This document shows, in pieces, positions 17,749 to 27,965 of a stretch of 64,000 nt of DNA; the first letter of the stretch is position 1, and each line of letters opens with the position of its first letter. The position numbers were made by a program, and so were the translations under genes. The stretch comes from Paenibacillus allorhizosphaerae (GTDB taxonomy: Bacteria; Bacillota; Bacilli; Paenibacillales; NBRC-103111), in contig NZ_CAJVCE010000010.1 in assembly GCF_910594985.1 (NCBI RefSeq), positions 1 to 64,000 of the forward strand. The letters run 5' to 3'. The notes under the pieces are model-generated. The model saw only the letters and a program-made list of their open reading frames with translations. It did not search any database and was not told where the DNA came from.

Positions 17749-18940
17749 GCCCCTCTCGGGAAACCGTGAGCTTCTCGAATCCGGTTTCGGTCACGACATA
17801 GCTGTTCTCGATGCCGACTACCCCCCGCTGCGGGAACGTGAATTTCGGTTCGATCGCGATCACCATACCCGGCTCGAGCGGATAGCGAAAGCCTCTGGCA
17901 AGCACAGGCAGTTCGTCGATTTCGAGGCCTATGCCGTGGCCCAAAAATTTGACCTGATCGTCCCCGTACCCCATGTAATGGTCACTTAGCCCCGCTTCAT
18001 GCGCCATCTGCAAGGAATGCAAGTACAGCCGCTCGCATTCCGTTCCCGGTATCAACATCACTTCGACGCTGCGAATGATCTGTTCGGACGTTTCATAGGC
18101 GTCCGCCAGATCGTCCGCAAGGTTCCCGATCACGACGGTTCGCGTCTGATCGATGACATAGCCGTCGATGCAGCAGCCAATGTCCATCAAAATCGGCTCG
18201 TCCCGTCCGATAGGACGGCGGCTCACACTCTGCGGTACCGCCGGACCGAGGCCTTGTCCGCCTGCCGGGCCGTCGAAGTAGGTCGGCACCGCGGCAGCCG
18301 CTCCCGCTCCCAGCATCCCGGTAATGACCTCCTGGTTGTAGCCGCGCATCCGCATCGTGCCGATGTGGCCTTGCCGCCGGATGAAATATTCGATCCCGGC
18401 CATCACCTCAAGCTCGGTCATCCCGGGCTGCAGACGGCAGAGCGCATCCTCGAAGGCGGCGTCGATGACCCGGGCCGCCTCACGGATGCTGGCGAGTTCC
18501 AGCGGCGATTTGATCATCCGCGTCTCGCGGATGATCGTGGAGCCGTCCACCCACTCTGCATGCGGGAGGACGTTTTGCAGCCGCTGATGCTGCTGTACGG
18601 GCAGCACGTCGAATTCGGCGGCAAGCCGGATCGTCGACTTGCCCTCGCCCTTCGCTCCCCGCGCGAGCTGCGGGAACGCCGCCGCTATCCGCTCGCCAAA
18701 GGCTCGGAACGAGCCGAGCGGCTCTACGGTTGCATTGGCTTCCTGCTGAGCACGCATGACGCTGCGGCGCACAAGGAAAAGCGGCTCGCCTTCGGCGGGC
18801 ACGATTAAGTAGCCCGTCTGCATCGAGCCGGTCAAATAATACAAATCCACATTTTGCGTTACGATAAAGCCGTCGATTTGCTGAGCCTGCATCTTTTGCT
18901 GCAGCCGGTGAAGACGCTGCTTGTATTCGGTCCGATTCAT
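17735..18940 (-). CDS. M24-family metallopeptidase (Xaa-Pro peptidase type)
   Basis: A 401-aa protein with an N-terminal creatinase-like domain (residues 1-150: MNRTEYKQRLHRLQQKMQAQ...DLYYLTGSMQTGYLIVP) and a C-terminal pita-bread catalytic domain. The dinuclear metal ligands are visible: D in LMDIGCCIDGYVIDQTRT (two), H in FLGHGIGLEIDELP, E in IAIEPKF, and E in VVGIENSYVV. It probably removes N-terminal residues before proline. Start at 18940 with GGAGG upstream; an 80-codon in-frame extension upstream has no ribosome site. Confidence 0.9.
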   Translation of the reverse strand: MNRTEYKQRLHRLQQKMQAQQIDGFIVTQNVDLYYLTGSMQTGYLIVPAEGEPLFLVRRSVMRAQQEANATVEPLGSFRAFGERIAAAFPQLARGAKGEGKSTIRLAAEFDVLPVQQHQRLQNVLPHAEWVDGSTIIRETRMIKSPLELASIREAARVIDAAFEDALCRLQPGMTELEVMAGIEYFIRRQGHIGTMRMRGYNQEVITGMLGAGAAAAVPTYFDGPAGGQGLGPAVPQSVSRRPIGRDEPILMDIGCCIDGYVIDQTRTVVIGNLADDLADAYETSEQIIRSVEVMLIPGTECERLYLHSLQMAHEAGLSDHYMGYGDDQVKFLGHGIGLEIDELPVLARGFRYPLEPGMVIAIEPKFTFPQRGVVGIENSYVVTETGFEKLTVSREGLIRL

Positions 18941-19157
18941 CGCCGAAATCCTCCGATTGTAAATAAGGTTATGATCATCATTGTACATGACCGGCGGCGG
19001 GAGGAAAAGGCCGTGCACGGACGAACGTCGGCTTCCGGCGCATCCATAGAAAAGGCGGATACCCTCTGGGCCGCACTCCCGTGTTGATTCAAATAGAGAT
19101 GCAGGCTTTGGCGAAGGCATCCGCCGTTTCATCGGGAGGTTCCCCTCAGCGAATTTG

Positions 19158-22100
19158 CTAGTGGCGAATTTGTGGTACAATGACGTCCCAAATCGAACCT
19201 TTGATCATAATCGGAACATCAACATTTTGGACCAATCCGTTGCTCCAATGGACAACAAAGCGGAATGTATGCGCTCCGTCCTTCAGAAGGCGGTCGTGAT
19301 CCACGTTGAGGAGCCTGCCTGTGAAATCGATATGCCCGTTTGAGCTGAGCGTAACGGTTTCGGACGACGTGAGAAGCGTCGAAGTAACCGAAACCGGCTT
19401 TGTCGCACTTGTACCGGTATCCGTCACCGACGCAGCAAGCACGAACGCTTCGCCGGCCCAAAAATCGGATGCAGCCCGCTGCTGCCCCGGATGATCCGAG
19501 TTCCATTGCTGCCGGTAGCTTTCCCATTCCGCAGTGTGATTTACCCACCCGGTAATGCCAAGCGGTAATACTGTATATGAGTATGTCTGTTCGAATGTTC
19601 CTCCTCTGCCGTCATCCAGCGTCATTCGCAGCGTATAGGTTCCTTTTGCAAGCGGCCCGTAAGTGAACATTGTCGTCTGACCTGATGGTACATCGGTCCA
19701 CTGTTTGATCACGGTATAACCGCTCCCGTTTAAACTGCTCTCGATCGAGATAGCTAGCACATCCCCGTCCGGATCCGTAGCAGTCAGTGTAAATGTAGGC
19801 GTATCATTCTCATATATCGGTACGGTATAAGTCAAATTACCGATCGGTGCTCGGTTGATGTACAGCCAGCCTTCGGCTGACCATTCCGACTGCGCTCCGT
19901 AAGCATCCCATACCATCACTCTCACTCTCAGTTTTTGCCCGGCCGGAAGTCCGCTCGTCACATTCCAGCTGCCGCTGCCCGCTGTGATCCCTTGCCATAG
20001 TTTCCCGGAATCTAGCACAATATGATTGGTCTCATTAGCGATTTGCACTTGAAAATAGGTAAACATCGTTCCCGGATCCGGATCCGATTGGTTCCATGTG
20101 ATGGTAGGCATAGAAGAAGCTATGATGTTTGGAGAAGTCTGCGTACCATATGGAAACGTCAATGTGACCGCCGGCGGGCGATTGATTACCATCCACGCAT
20201 CCGGTGAAAATCCGGACCAAGCGAAACCGTCTGTTGCTTGTACGCGGACGCGCAGCGGTTCGTTCGTCGGCATGTCTACTCCCGGCGTATAGCTGCCGGA
20301 TGTCGATGTCGTCCCTTGCCACACGTTACCCGTATCCAGTATGACCCCATTGGCTGCATTGGCTACTTGAAGCTGGAAGTAGGTGAATGTCGTCCCCGGA
20401 TCAGGATCGGTCTGTGACCATTGGAATTGTGGCCGTGTTGTCGTAATGTAAGTAGGGTTTGCTTGTGTGCCGTATGGGAAGCTCATAAACGTAACCGGTG
20501 CCCGGTTCGTAATCATCCATCCCACGTTTGACCACTCCGAAAATGCTTCCCCATCGGATACCCTTACCCGAACCTGGTACTGGCCGCCCATTTGCAGCGC
20601 CGTATCCATCGTCCACGCCCATGACGTATTGGTCGTGTTCATCGAACGATTATAGATGCACTCATAGCAATTTCCCCAGATGTCCTTGATCTCAATATCA
20701 AAGACAGTAAAGATCGTTCCGGGATCGACATCGCCTTGATTCCATGTAATGGTCGGACGCAAAGTGACGGGACTCGGATTGGTATATCCCCCATTCGGAA
20801 ACGTCAGCGATACGGTCGGCGGGGTGTTCGCTACACAAGGGGAGCAGTTGATCGTGACGGTTTGCTCCATCCAATCGCTCCATGCGTAATATTCGTCTCC
20901 TACCGCTTTCGCCACCGTATACGTTCCCGGCTCGGCCGGATGCACCAGCTTGCCGTTCACGGTATAACCGCTTGGCGTGATGTAGTAGTACTTTTCAAAC
21001 TTAATTCCGCGATCCGTTTGGTAGCCATTTTGACAGCTGCTTGCGTTGTAACAATGATCCGGGTCATAACTGATGTCCGTCCATTGAAGGGTGTTGCTGG
21101 CCGTTGGCGTGACTGTAAAGTTTACAATCGGTGCCCGATGGACAATAAGCGGCTGTAAATACCAATTGGAGTACCCCGAGTAGCCTTGGAATGACGTATC
21201 ACCATTTGATAACCGATGATTCGGATGCGGATCGTCCGGTGCCCGATATTCGACGTTGTATTTGCCCACTTTATCAAAGCTCATGATCGGCGTCGTGACG
21301 AGCGCCCCGTTCTTGCTGGACCAACCGCTCTTTCCGTCGCCTACATCAAGGAACATGAACGGATCAACGTGGGTATATCGCCATTGGGTGCCGTTATCAA
21401 ACCTTGGATCGTTTTCCGGGTCTTCGTAAGTTGTTTCATAGTTCACTGTCGTATCGACTACCGCCGCGCCGTACGTTTTCGTAACGAGTTGCGGGCTTGT
21501 CAGCACGACGGCCATTTCTTTAAATTCCGTCGTTTCGTGAACGGAATACGGCCCGTACGTGCCGGTAGCAAACGTATTGTCATACACCGTAAACAAAGGC
21601 GTGCCGTTTTGGTACACTTTGATTTCGTTACCGGTTAGCTTGACGGAATACGCGGCCCATGCGCCGCTCGGCAAATACCGCAAGCTTTCTGCGAGAAGGG
21701 TCTTTTCTCCGTTTACGATTTTGATAAGTCGAAGCCGGTCTTTCATGGACTCAATCCGATACATGTTCCGGTTATCTTGAATCCGGAAGGACATGCCGGC
21801 AGGAACATAATCGTACTTGAGATGATTGATCCGCATCGACCATTTCAGCGTTCCGTTAACAAGCGGCTGCTGCGACGAATTGATCAGCTGCCCGTAAGTA
21901 AAGTACTCTTTACTTTCAGGTAAATGCGTGTCCGCATGAGGGAAATTATATAATTTTCCACACATTACCATAACACCCGGAGCATATATTTTGGGAATTT
22001 GGTCAGGACATGATTGGCCTATATTCCAGAGATGTTGCTCTGTTTTTGCATTTCCAAGCCACCAATGTCCGCTGTAAGGCCAAATACTACCATCGTACTT

Positions 22101-25100
22101 GTAGATTGGCGTGTATCCGTCTATCGGTTCTCTTATATATCCATTTGCATTAGCTGGGACGTAATTCTCCAAAGCCTGCAACTGATCTGGCGGAATATAA
22201 GCTGGCCCGAAACTACATACCCAATCTCCAGAAACCCAGCCCGGATTTCCTTCATCATCCAAGTTATCGTAGTCAGGGTACCCTCCTACTTCTCCACAGG
22301 ATTTAACACCGATTTCGCCAGTTGTTAAATTCCCTATATAAAGATCAGGGCTATACGACGATGATTCGTAATACATAATGTAGTTCTCGTCAGGACTGAT
22401 AGCATGAGGTAATGTTCCGCTATGCCATTTAGTACCCGGTCCGCTTAGCTGTTTATTTGGGTCAAATGCTTTTAATTTTCGATCCTTGTCATCCCAGTAA
22501 TAAATCAATGCGCTCTCGCCGTGCTTATCGAATATGTTTCCTCCCGGTGTACGGAAACCCTCCCTAAAGTATTCATATGTCGGGTAAAATACACCTGAAT
22601 TCCACGTTCCACTATTATACATAGCGGGAATATCTGTGTACGTTTCAGTTTTGTACGGCGTAATAATGTTATCTAAAGTGTAGTACTCAACAACTCTCGT
22701 AGATAAGTTAATTCGCACATATCCTGACGTGGTTTTAATAAGTTGATCTAAGAAATCTCCAGTTCTACTATCACTGAATTTGACGTACGCTCCCCAGTCC
22801 GGATACTCGCGATTATTGATAGTAAAAGTTTGCTTAAAGCTGTAGTCCGCAACCGTGTTTCCTGCTTTGAGGTTAGATATTTTATACCGCTTGTACTCAA
22901 GCCCTACATACGAATTAAATGATTCCGTCTTATTTTGGAGAATAATTTCATCTAAGTCTTCTCGAACGATTACGGTACCGTATCCGTCATACTGCCCTTG
23001 ATAAATTAATATCGGGTTCGGTAGATGCGGTGCTGCTAAGTAAAACTCTATTTTAAAGTTTGATCCCCAGCCAAATAGCTGGTATATGAACATATTGTCC
23101 CCGAGGTAATACACAGGATTTTTACTGTTAAACGCGTTCACTCCCGGACTAGCCCCTTGAATAAATCCCAAACTGCCAACGTAGGATATAGACGACTGAC
23201 TGTGAGGATATGTTAGGTTTGGATCGTTGGAAGTCTGATTATATATCGTTGTTTCCCCGGTATACATTGGTAGTCTCATCCCAATAGACGTACTTTTCAA
23301 CCTCGGAGTAGTAGATAACGTTCCATCAGGCGTGAGTATCCACATCTGTTTATTCATGACGTACTTATCTAGGCTAGTGTTGACCCACGAATTGCCTAGC
23401 AACGAGGAAGTTGGAAGCGGAACGGTCGTGACCGGAACCGGTTCGTTCGTTTGGCCGCTGACCATAAAGCTCACTTCCGGATTGTCGTTCGTCACTTCAA
23501 CGATATAATCCTTCCAGCTGCTGAGCCCGTAGTCTTCTTCGGCATATAAACGGAAACAGTACTTCCCGATTTTGCTCGGGTGAAATGCAAAGTTGTTATT
23601 GTCCGTCGAGATCAAGTTTTCGTATGGGTTACAAGAGCCGTTGTTATTGGCATCATAGCCATACCACGTTTCGTATTTAACGATGGTGTCTCCGTCCGGA
23701 CTCCGCGAATTATTTTTGAAATAATTCGGTGCAACCCTAGAGATCGTGCCGCTGTACAAAAAGTCAATAACAGGCGGCTGATCGGGTATAACCGTCAACT
23801 TCCATGTGTCCGGATTTAACGATTTCAAACCCGTATTATCGAATACATTCAGACTTATGGTATGCTCGCCCACCATCGTATATTTCGTGAGAGCGTTCGT
23901 CCATTCGTCGCGGGAATGATTGATCGTTCTTCCCTTGACCGGGGAATAACTCTGACTCGAATCCCACGGCGGATTCACCGGCCTGTTCACTTTGATGACT
24001 TGCGGACCGTTAATTTTCGGGATCGGGTTCGGTGGTATGACGTTCAAGTTCGCACAAGATTGCGTAGACTTGACCCCATCGGAAGCTACTGCACAAACGA
24101 GCTGCAAACCGACGACATCCGCGGTCATTCCGGTATAACTCATTTTGTTGAACGGTGACGTCCATCCGTGCTTGGCCGGAAGCCTTTTAATCCAATCCGT
24201 AGGGGTATCGCCCGTAAAGAGCCATTGCAGCGTGAGCGGATCGCCGTCCGCATCGAACAGCCGCGTTATCTTCATGTCCACCCGATCACCGGCGATCACT
24301 TGGCCCGTTTCGCTGCCGTCTGTCGGATCGATGAACGTAATCCGCAGTTCAGGCGGCGTATTTGGCGGCGGTGGCCCAATCACGAAGCTTTTGGGGCCGA
24401 TGGTGCTTTCATTTCCGCAGCTGTCGAGCGCGATAAACGAAACGGTAACGGTGCCGTCTTGGATATTGCCCGGATACATTCTTAGAGCTGTATCGAATTT
24501 CCAAATGTATCCTGCTTGACTCTCGTGGTTGTTGTTGGGATACCAGCCCGTAGAAGGTACCGTGACCGATCCACCGTTGCCCTTCATATTCCATTTGAAT
24601 TTCTCCAGTGTGCATCCTTTTTCGTCTACGGTTGCAAGAAACAGATTATCGTCCTTCCATGGAATATAGTCTTTTTGAATCGTAAGGGTGCCGGTCATGG
24701 TGCCGCCGCCCCCGGGATCGGGATCGCCTCCACCACCGCAGGATGATTGAGGAGAGAAGGTTTCGCTGATGGTATTGTTAGAACGATTGCTGTCGTTGAT
24801 GCTCATTTCGGGATCAACTACGAGCGTAAAATCTTTCGGCGCGCTTGTGCTGAAGGTATAGGAATATGTGCCTCCTAGTAAAATGCCCGTATTGGCGCTT
24901 GTGGCCGGATCGGATTTGACAATGACTCCATCGATTTTCAGCTGAACGTCGAAAGGAGTGGGTGTGTCTACTCCGATATTTTTGAAAGCGTAGCTAATTA
25001 TGACCGTGTCCCCAACTTCGATGCAAGCTTTGTTGGCTTTGATGTAGAGAACCGCCAGGTCGGGAGTCGAAGGTAGTTCATATGTTACGGTGACCGAGCC

Positions 25101-26114
25101 ACGATAGGTATAAGAATCGGCTTCCCAGTCGGTGTAAACTTCCATTACGTAGTTACGGAGCTGACTGTGATCCTTTCTCGGGTCATCGTATTCTGTTTCA
25201 TCGATGTATTCACTAGCAGAAACATCACTACTACAATTGCCTAAACTGTCATCTTCACATAACATACGACGCACTGCAACTTGGTTTTTACCTCCAACAT
25301 TTCCCCATGCGAATGCTTCTATTTTACCAGTCGCGATGTCTGAAGCATGCACTAGCTTTTCAGAAGAAATTACGTAATCAACCTCTATTCCATTCTGATT
25401 TGTCGCTTCAGATTCAGTAGCATAAAATTCAGTTGGTGGACGGACATCATAAGAACGCGTTACAGCCGCACCAATCATATTCCAATTTGGCGCCATATCT
25501 CCCAAAGATTTTGAAGGCAATGGTGCCGTAGGATTAGGAATATAGCGCAAGTCATTGCCAAAATAAGGCGAGCCTTTATCGTAAGGTATCGTTGTATTCT
25601 CAGCATTAGCGTTCCCAACGGAACGGATATACCCGGAATTTGGGATTTTCCCAGGATAAACCGAAACCCCTCCTTCAACAGCCAATGGGTCTACAAACTG
25701 ATATATAGCAGTTTCCGACCCTTTATGCTCCCATCGTTTCCCATCCGGCAGTCTGTAAATTTGGTGTCCTGGGTTTGTCTTGTTTTGACCATAGACCTTT
25801 TTCTTTTGCCCTGCTATATTCACGCTGATTTTGGTGTCGATGAAAGTGACATTACCGCTTCCAGATTTCAGATCGAGTACAGCACCGGTAATAACACCCG
25901 CAACATGAGAGCTAAAGTCAATGCTTTTACTCCATGAACTAGAACTCGAGTAAAAATCATCTGCAATGTCCGAAGTTGAAACTTCTCCGTCTTTAGAAAA
26001 GTCAATATAAAAGGTACTCGATGAAGCTGCGTATGTTTTTGGCGGAATGAAAGGGAGCATCATCTCCAAAATCACAAGCATTAGCATCAACCGAACCAAG
26101 AAAAATCGTTTCAT
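19158..26114 (-). CDS. giant secreted multidomain surface protein (2,318 aa)
   Basis: The longest gene in the window. A signal peptide (residues 1-29, ending KTYAA) is followed by a beta-rich N-terminal region, a CARDB-like domain (about 350-450: DLAVLYIKANKACIEVGDTVIISY), a Gly/Asp/Pro linker (about 455-470), Ig/PKD-like modules, a central region with repeated Tyr/Trp-Gly motifs (about 900-1370, propeller-like), a LamG-like segment (about 1440-1530), three Fn3-like repeats (1763-2086) and a final Ig-like module. No LPXTG, SLH or C-terminal anchor is visible. It begins 55 bp after an SLH-domain gene and ends the tad-like cluster. Likely an adhesin or carbohydrate-binding surface protein; function inferred. 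Confidence 0.82.
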   Translation of the reverse strand: MKRFFLVRLMLMLVILEMMLPFIPPKTYAASSSTFYIDFSKDGEVSTSDIADDFYSSSSSWSKSIDFSSHVAGVITGAVLDLKSGSGNVTFIDTKISVNIAGQKKKVYGQNKTNPGHQIYRLPDGKRWEHKGSETAIYQFVDPLAVEGGVSVYPGKIPNSGYIRSVGNANAENTTIPYDKGSPYFGNDLRYIPNPTAPLPSKSLGDMAPNWNMIGAAVTRSYDVRPPTEFYATESEATNQNGIEVDYVISSEKLVHASDIATGKIEAFAWGNVGGKNQVAVRRMLCEDDSLGNCSSDVSASEYIDETEYDDPRKDHSQLRNYVMEVYTDWEADSYTYRGSVTVTYELPSTPDLAVLYIKANKACIEVGDTVIISYAFKNIGVDTPTPFDVQLKIDGVIVKSDPATSANTGILLGGTYSYTFSTSAPKDFTLVVDPEMSINDSNRSNNTISETFSPQSSCGGGGDPDPGGGGTMTGTLTIQKDYIPWKDDNLFLATVDEKGCTLEKFKWNMKGNGGSVTVPSTGWYPNNNHESQAGYIWKFDTALRMYPGNIQDGTVTVSFIALDSCGNESTIGPKSFVIGPPPPNTPPELRITFIDPTDGSETGQVIAGDRVDMKITRLFDADGDPLTLQWLFTGDTPTDWIKRLPAKHGWTSPFNKMSYTGMTADVVGLQLVCAVASDGVKSTQSCANLNVIPPNPIPKINGPQVIKVNRPVNPPWDSSQSYSPVKGRTINHSRDEWTNALTKYTMVGEHTISLNVFDNTGLKSLNPDTWKLTVIPDQPPVIDFLYSGTISRVAPNYFKNNSRSPDGDTIVKYETWYGYDANNNGSCNPYENLISTDNNNFAFHPSKIGKYCFRLYAEEDYGLSSWKDYIVEVTNDNPEVSFMVSGQTNEPVPVTTVPLPTSSLLGNSWVNTSLDKYVMNKQMWILTPDGTLSTTPRLKSTSIGMRLPMYTGETTIYNQTSNDPNLTYPHSQSSISYVGSLGFIQGASPGVNAFNSKNPVYYLGDNMFIYQLFGWGSNFKIEFYLAAPHLPNPILIYQGQYDGYGTVIVREDLDEIILQNKTESFNSYVGLEYKRYKISNLKAGNTVADYSFKQTFTINNREYPDWGAYVKFSDSRTGDFLDQLIKTTSGYVRINLSTRVVEYYTLDNIITPYKTETYTDIPAMYNSGTWNSGVFYPTYEYFREGFRTPGGNIFDKHGESALIYYWDDKDRKLKAFDPNKQLSGPGTKWHSGTLPHAISPDENYIMYYESSSYSPDLYIGNLTTGEIGVKSCGEVGGYPDYDNLDDEGNPGWVSGDWVCSFGPAYIPPDQLQALENYVPANANGYIREPIDGYTPIYKYDGSIWPYSGHWWLGNAKTEQHLWNIGQSCPDQIPKIYAPGVMVMCGKLYNFPHADTHLPESKEYFTYGQLINSSQQPLVNGTLKWSMRINHLKYDYVPAGMSFRIQDNRNMYRIESMKDRLRLIKIVNGEKTLLAESLRYLPSGAWAAYSVKLTGNEIKVYQNGTPLFTVYDNTFATGTYGPYSVHETTEFKEMAVVLTSPQLVTKTYGAAVVDTTVNYETTYEDPENDPRFDNGTQWRYTHVDPFMFLDVGDGKSGWSSKNGALVTTPIMSFDKVGKYNVEYRAPDDPHPNHRLSNGDTSFQGYSGYSNWYLQPLIVHRAPIVNFTVTPTASNTLQWTDISYDPDHCYNASSCQNGYQTDRGIKFEKYYYITPSGYTVNGKLVHPAEPGTYTVAKAVGDEYYAWSDWMEQTVTINCSPCVANTPPTVSLTFPNGGYTNPSPVTLRPTITWNQGDVDPGTIFTVFDIEIKDIWGNCYECIYNRSMNTTNTSWAWTMDTALQMGGQYQVRVRVSDGEAFSEWSNVGWMITNRAPVTFMSFPYGTQANPTYITTTRPQFQWSQTDPDPGTTFTYFQLQVANAANGVILDTGNVWQGTTSTSGSYTPGVDMPTNEPLRVRVQATDGFAWSGFSPDAWMVINRPPAVTLTFPYGTQTSPNIIASSMPTITWNQSDPDPGTMFTYFQVQIANETNHIVLDSGKLWQGITAGSGSWNVTSGLPAGQKLRVRVMVWDAYGAQSEWSAEGWLYINRAPIGNLTYTVPIYENDTPTFTLTATDPDGDVLAISIESSLNGSGYTVIKQWTDVPSGQTTMFTYGPLAKGTYTLRMTLDDGRGGTFEQTYSYTVLPLGITGWVNHTAEWESYRQQWNSDHPGQQRAASDFWAGEAFVLAASVTDTGTSATKPVSVTSTLLTSSETVTLSSNGHIDFTGRLLNVDHDRLLKDGAHTFRFVVHWSNGLVQNVDVPIMIKGSIWDVIVPQIRH
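19857..20828 (-). repeat. three ~107-aa Fn3-like repeats in the giant protein
   Basis: Protein repeats start at N1763, N1870 and N1978, each with N(R/T)(A/P)P near the start, then a FP.G.....P...T.RP.I.W.Q.D.DPGT.FT.F segment and a closing SEWS/SGFS..GWM motif. Such repeats typically form rod-like stalks that hold a binding head away from the cell. Confidence 0.8.
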
Positions 26115-26168
26115 TGAAGACCTCCAACGAGCGCGACTACAAACTGCTCTCCTCCTTCAAGCTTAAAT

Positions 26169-27260
26169 CTATTTGTTGATAACTATAGATTTTGATCCGG
26201 AAATCATTCGAAACCTTGCTTTATTTTGAGAAATATTGTTATCAGTAGATTCCTTATCAGGAGTTACAAAAAACAGATAGCCGTTTGTCTTGCCGACTTT
26301 CGTCCTATAAAACGCATGGAGAACACTTTCACCAGTTGCATTGATCCACGTATTCATATGAAAGTAATCGTATACGCGACCGGCACCTTCCCCTTTGGTC
26401 AATACTTCAAGTGAAGTGTCGTAAGCAAACACATAGCAGTTACTAAACGGTTTCCCATCTTGCCGCCTTAGTCCCTGAAGCAATCCTAAATTCGGGTCAT
26501 TTGGATTGTCACAGTCGATAATAATCAAACGATGTAATGTAAATTTGATGCCTTCTTCCCATGATGCGTCATAAGGAAATTGAATAGCAAGTTCTGCACC
26601 CATCACTGATTTCATATTTGTTCCGGTTAAGGATAGTTCCGCGGTATTCAATGCCTGTTTATCAACTTCCAGCTTCTCACCCTTCTTCAATGCTTTCATT
26701 CGTTCAATGACCGTCATCGACTGTGCACGTGTTGTTTTCTCGTTTATCCCTAATTCGCCTTTTGCAAGCCCTTGGATCAGTCCGCTCTTCACAGAAGTAA
26801 AAATGTATGCCTCATCCGACATAATCGCATTCGGATCCCTCACATCATCCCGAACTTCACGTAACGCAACTTTTGCCATTTCCAGCCGATTCATCGGAAC
26901 ATTGAAGTCAGTGAACTCGTCGTCTCGTAACAAGTTACGTTTTTTCAAATCATCAACATAACTCTGATACCAGTTTCCACCTTCCACAGCACTTGCTTTT
27001 GTCCCCGTTGCCATCGCGACGAGCTTAATAAACTCAGCCCGAGAAATGTCTGCGTCCGGCTTAAAAGTGCCATCCGGATAACCATCGACCACCCCGCTCG
27101 ATACCGCACTTTGAATTGCCCCTTCAGCCCAATGACCCTGGGTATCGCTAAAACGAATCGGGGAGTCGCTCGCCATAGCCTCTTGAGAATCAAAGCTATT
27201 TCCTGCCGTCGCGATCACACACAAAACCACTGCCGCTGCAATAGATGTTTTCTTAAACAT
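26169..27260 (-). CDS. SLH-domain secreted protein
   Basis: A 363-aa protein with a signal peptide (cut near AMA|SDS, residue 30) and three S-layer homology repeats: FSDTQGHWAEGAIQ...GYPDGTFKPDADISRAEFIKL, then WYQSYVDDLKKRN...MNRLEMAKVALR, then AYIFTSVKSGLIQG...TRAQSMTVIERM. SLH domains bind pyruvylated secondary cell-wall polymer. The remaining 170 residues are unique and contain two Cys (IIDCDNPNDPN and FSNCYVF). Start at 27260 with GGAGAG upstream. Its position between the pseudopilins and the giant protein suggests a wall anchor for the assembled structure. Confidence 0.88.
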   Translation of the reverse strand: MFKKTSIAAAVVLCVIATAGNSFDSQEAMASDSPIRFSDTQGHWAEGAIQSAVSSGVVDGYPDGTFKPDADISRAEFIKLVAMATGTKASAVEGGNWYQSYVDDLKKRNLLRDDEFTDFNVPMNRLEMAKVALREVRDDVRDPNAIMSDEAYIFTSVKSGLIQGLAKGELGINEKTTRAQSMTVIERMKALKKGEKLEVDKQALNTAELSLTGTNMKSVMGAELAIQFPYDASWEEGIKFTLHRLIIIDCDNPNDPNLGLLQGLRRQDGKPFSNCYVFAYDTSLEVLTKGEGAGRVYDYFHMNTWINATGESVLHAFYRTKVGKTNGYLFFVTPDKESTDNNISQNKARFRMISGSKSIVINK

Positions 27261-27359
27261 AAAACACATCTCTCCATTCATAGGAAAAATATCGATAATC
27301 AGCATCTTTAGTACTAGACAACCAATTATGTCATGGGTTATTTTTCCTAGTCAACCATT

Positions 27360-27920
27360 TTATTGGAATCGTATGCTGGCCACGCTGCTTAATACGATCG
27401 GTTCGTTGCGCCCATAGCCGATTAATGGCTGCCGCACTTCGATGATGGCAACGATGGACGGTCCGTAAATCGTGACCTGCACCTGACGTACGGTTGCGTC
27501 GGAGGTGCCGTTGTACAACGTGAGTGAGCGAGACAGCACGTACGGGTACGATGGGCTTGTCACATGCTCCAAGTGCTGAACAATGAGCCGATGTTTCAAG
27601 TGGCTCCCAGGCAAAGGATCAAGCGTGCCGTCCAGCTTCAGGTTCAATTGCAAATAGCGGTAAAAATCCGCTGTTCCCTTGGCGCTGTCCCACCCGATTC
27701 GCCCAAGTGCTGCCTCCGTCGGGACGATATGTAGCGCTGCGGCATGGGTAGCGTGATCCAATAGCGATTTTGTTTTGTTGGTGCTATTCGTCTGGAGCAT
27801 CCAATTGAACGCTGTAGCCCATACGAAGACCGAGAAGATCATGCCCATCAGACCGAAGAGAAGGACATGCACGCCGCCCCGCTCATTGCGCAGAAAACAA
27901 GCCCACCTCCTCACAGACAC
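27360..27920 (-). CDS. TadE/TadG-like pseudopilin
   Basis: A 186-aa protein with the class III prepilin-like layout: a short basic leader, NERGGVHVLLFGL at the cleavage-type site, one N-terminal helix (about residues 17-40), then an extracellular beta-rich domain with no Cys. In tad systems TadE/F/G are minor pseudopilins. I prefer the GTG at 27920 (AAGGGACGG upstream); the frame opens one codon earlier at TTG. Confidence 0.7.
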   Translation of the reverse strand: MSVRRWACFLRNERGGVHVLLFGLMGMIFSVFVWATAFNWMLQTNSTNKTKSLLDHATHAAALHIVPTEAALGRIGWDSAKGTADFYRYLQLNLKLDGTLDPLPGSHLKHRLIVQHLEHVTSPSYPYVLSRSLTLYNGTSDATVRQVQVTIYGPSIVAIIEVRQPLIGYGRNEPIVLSSVASIRFQ

Positions 27921-27965
27921 CAACCGTCCCTTCTGGCAATACAGTGCAATACAATGCCAATGCCG

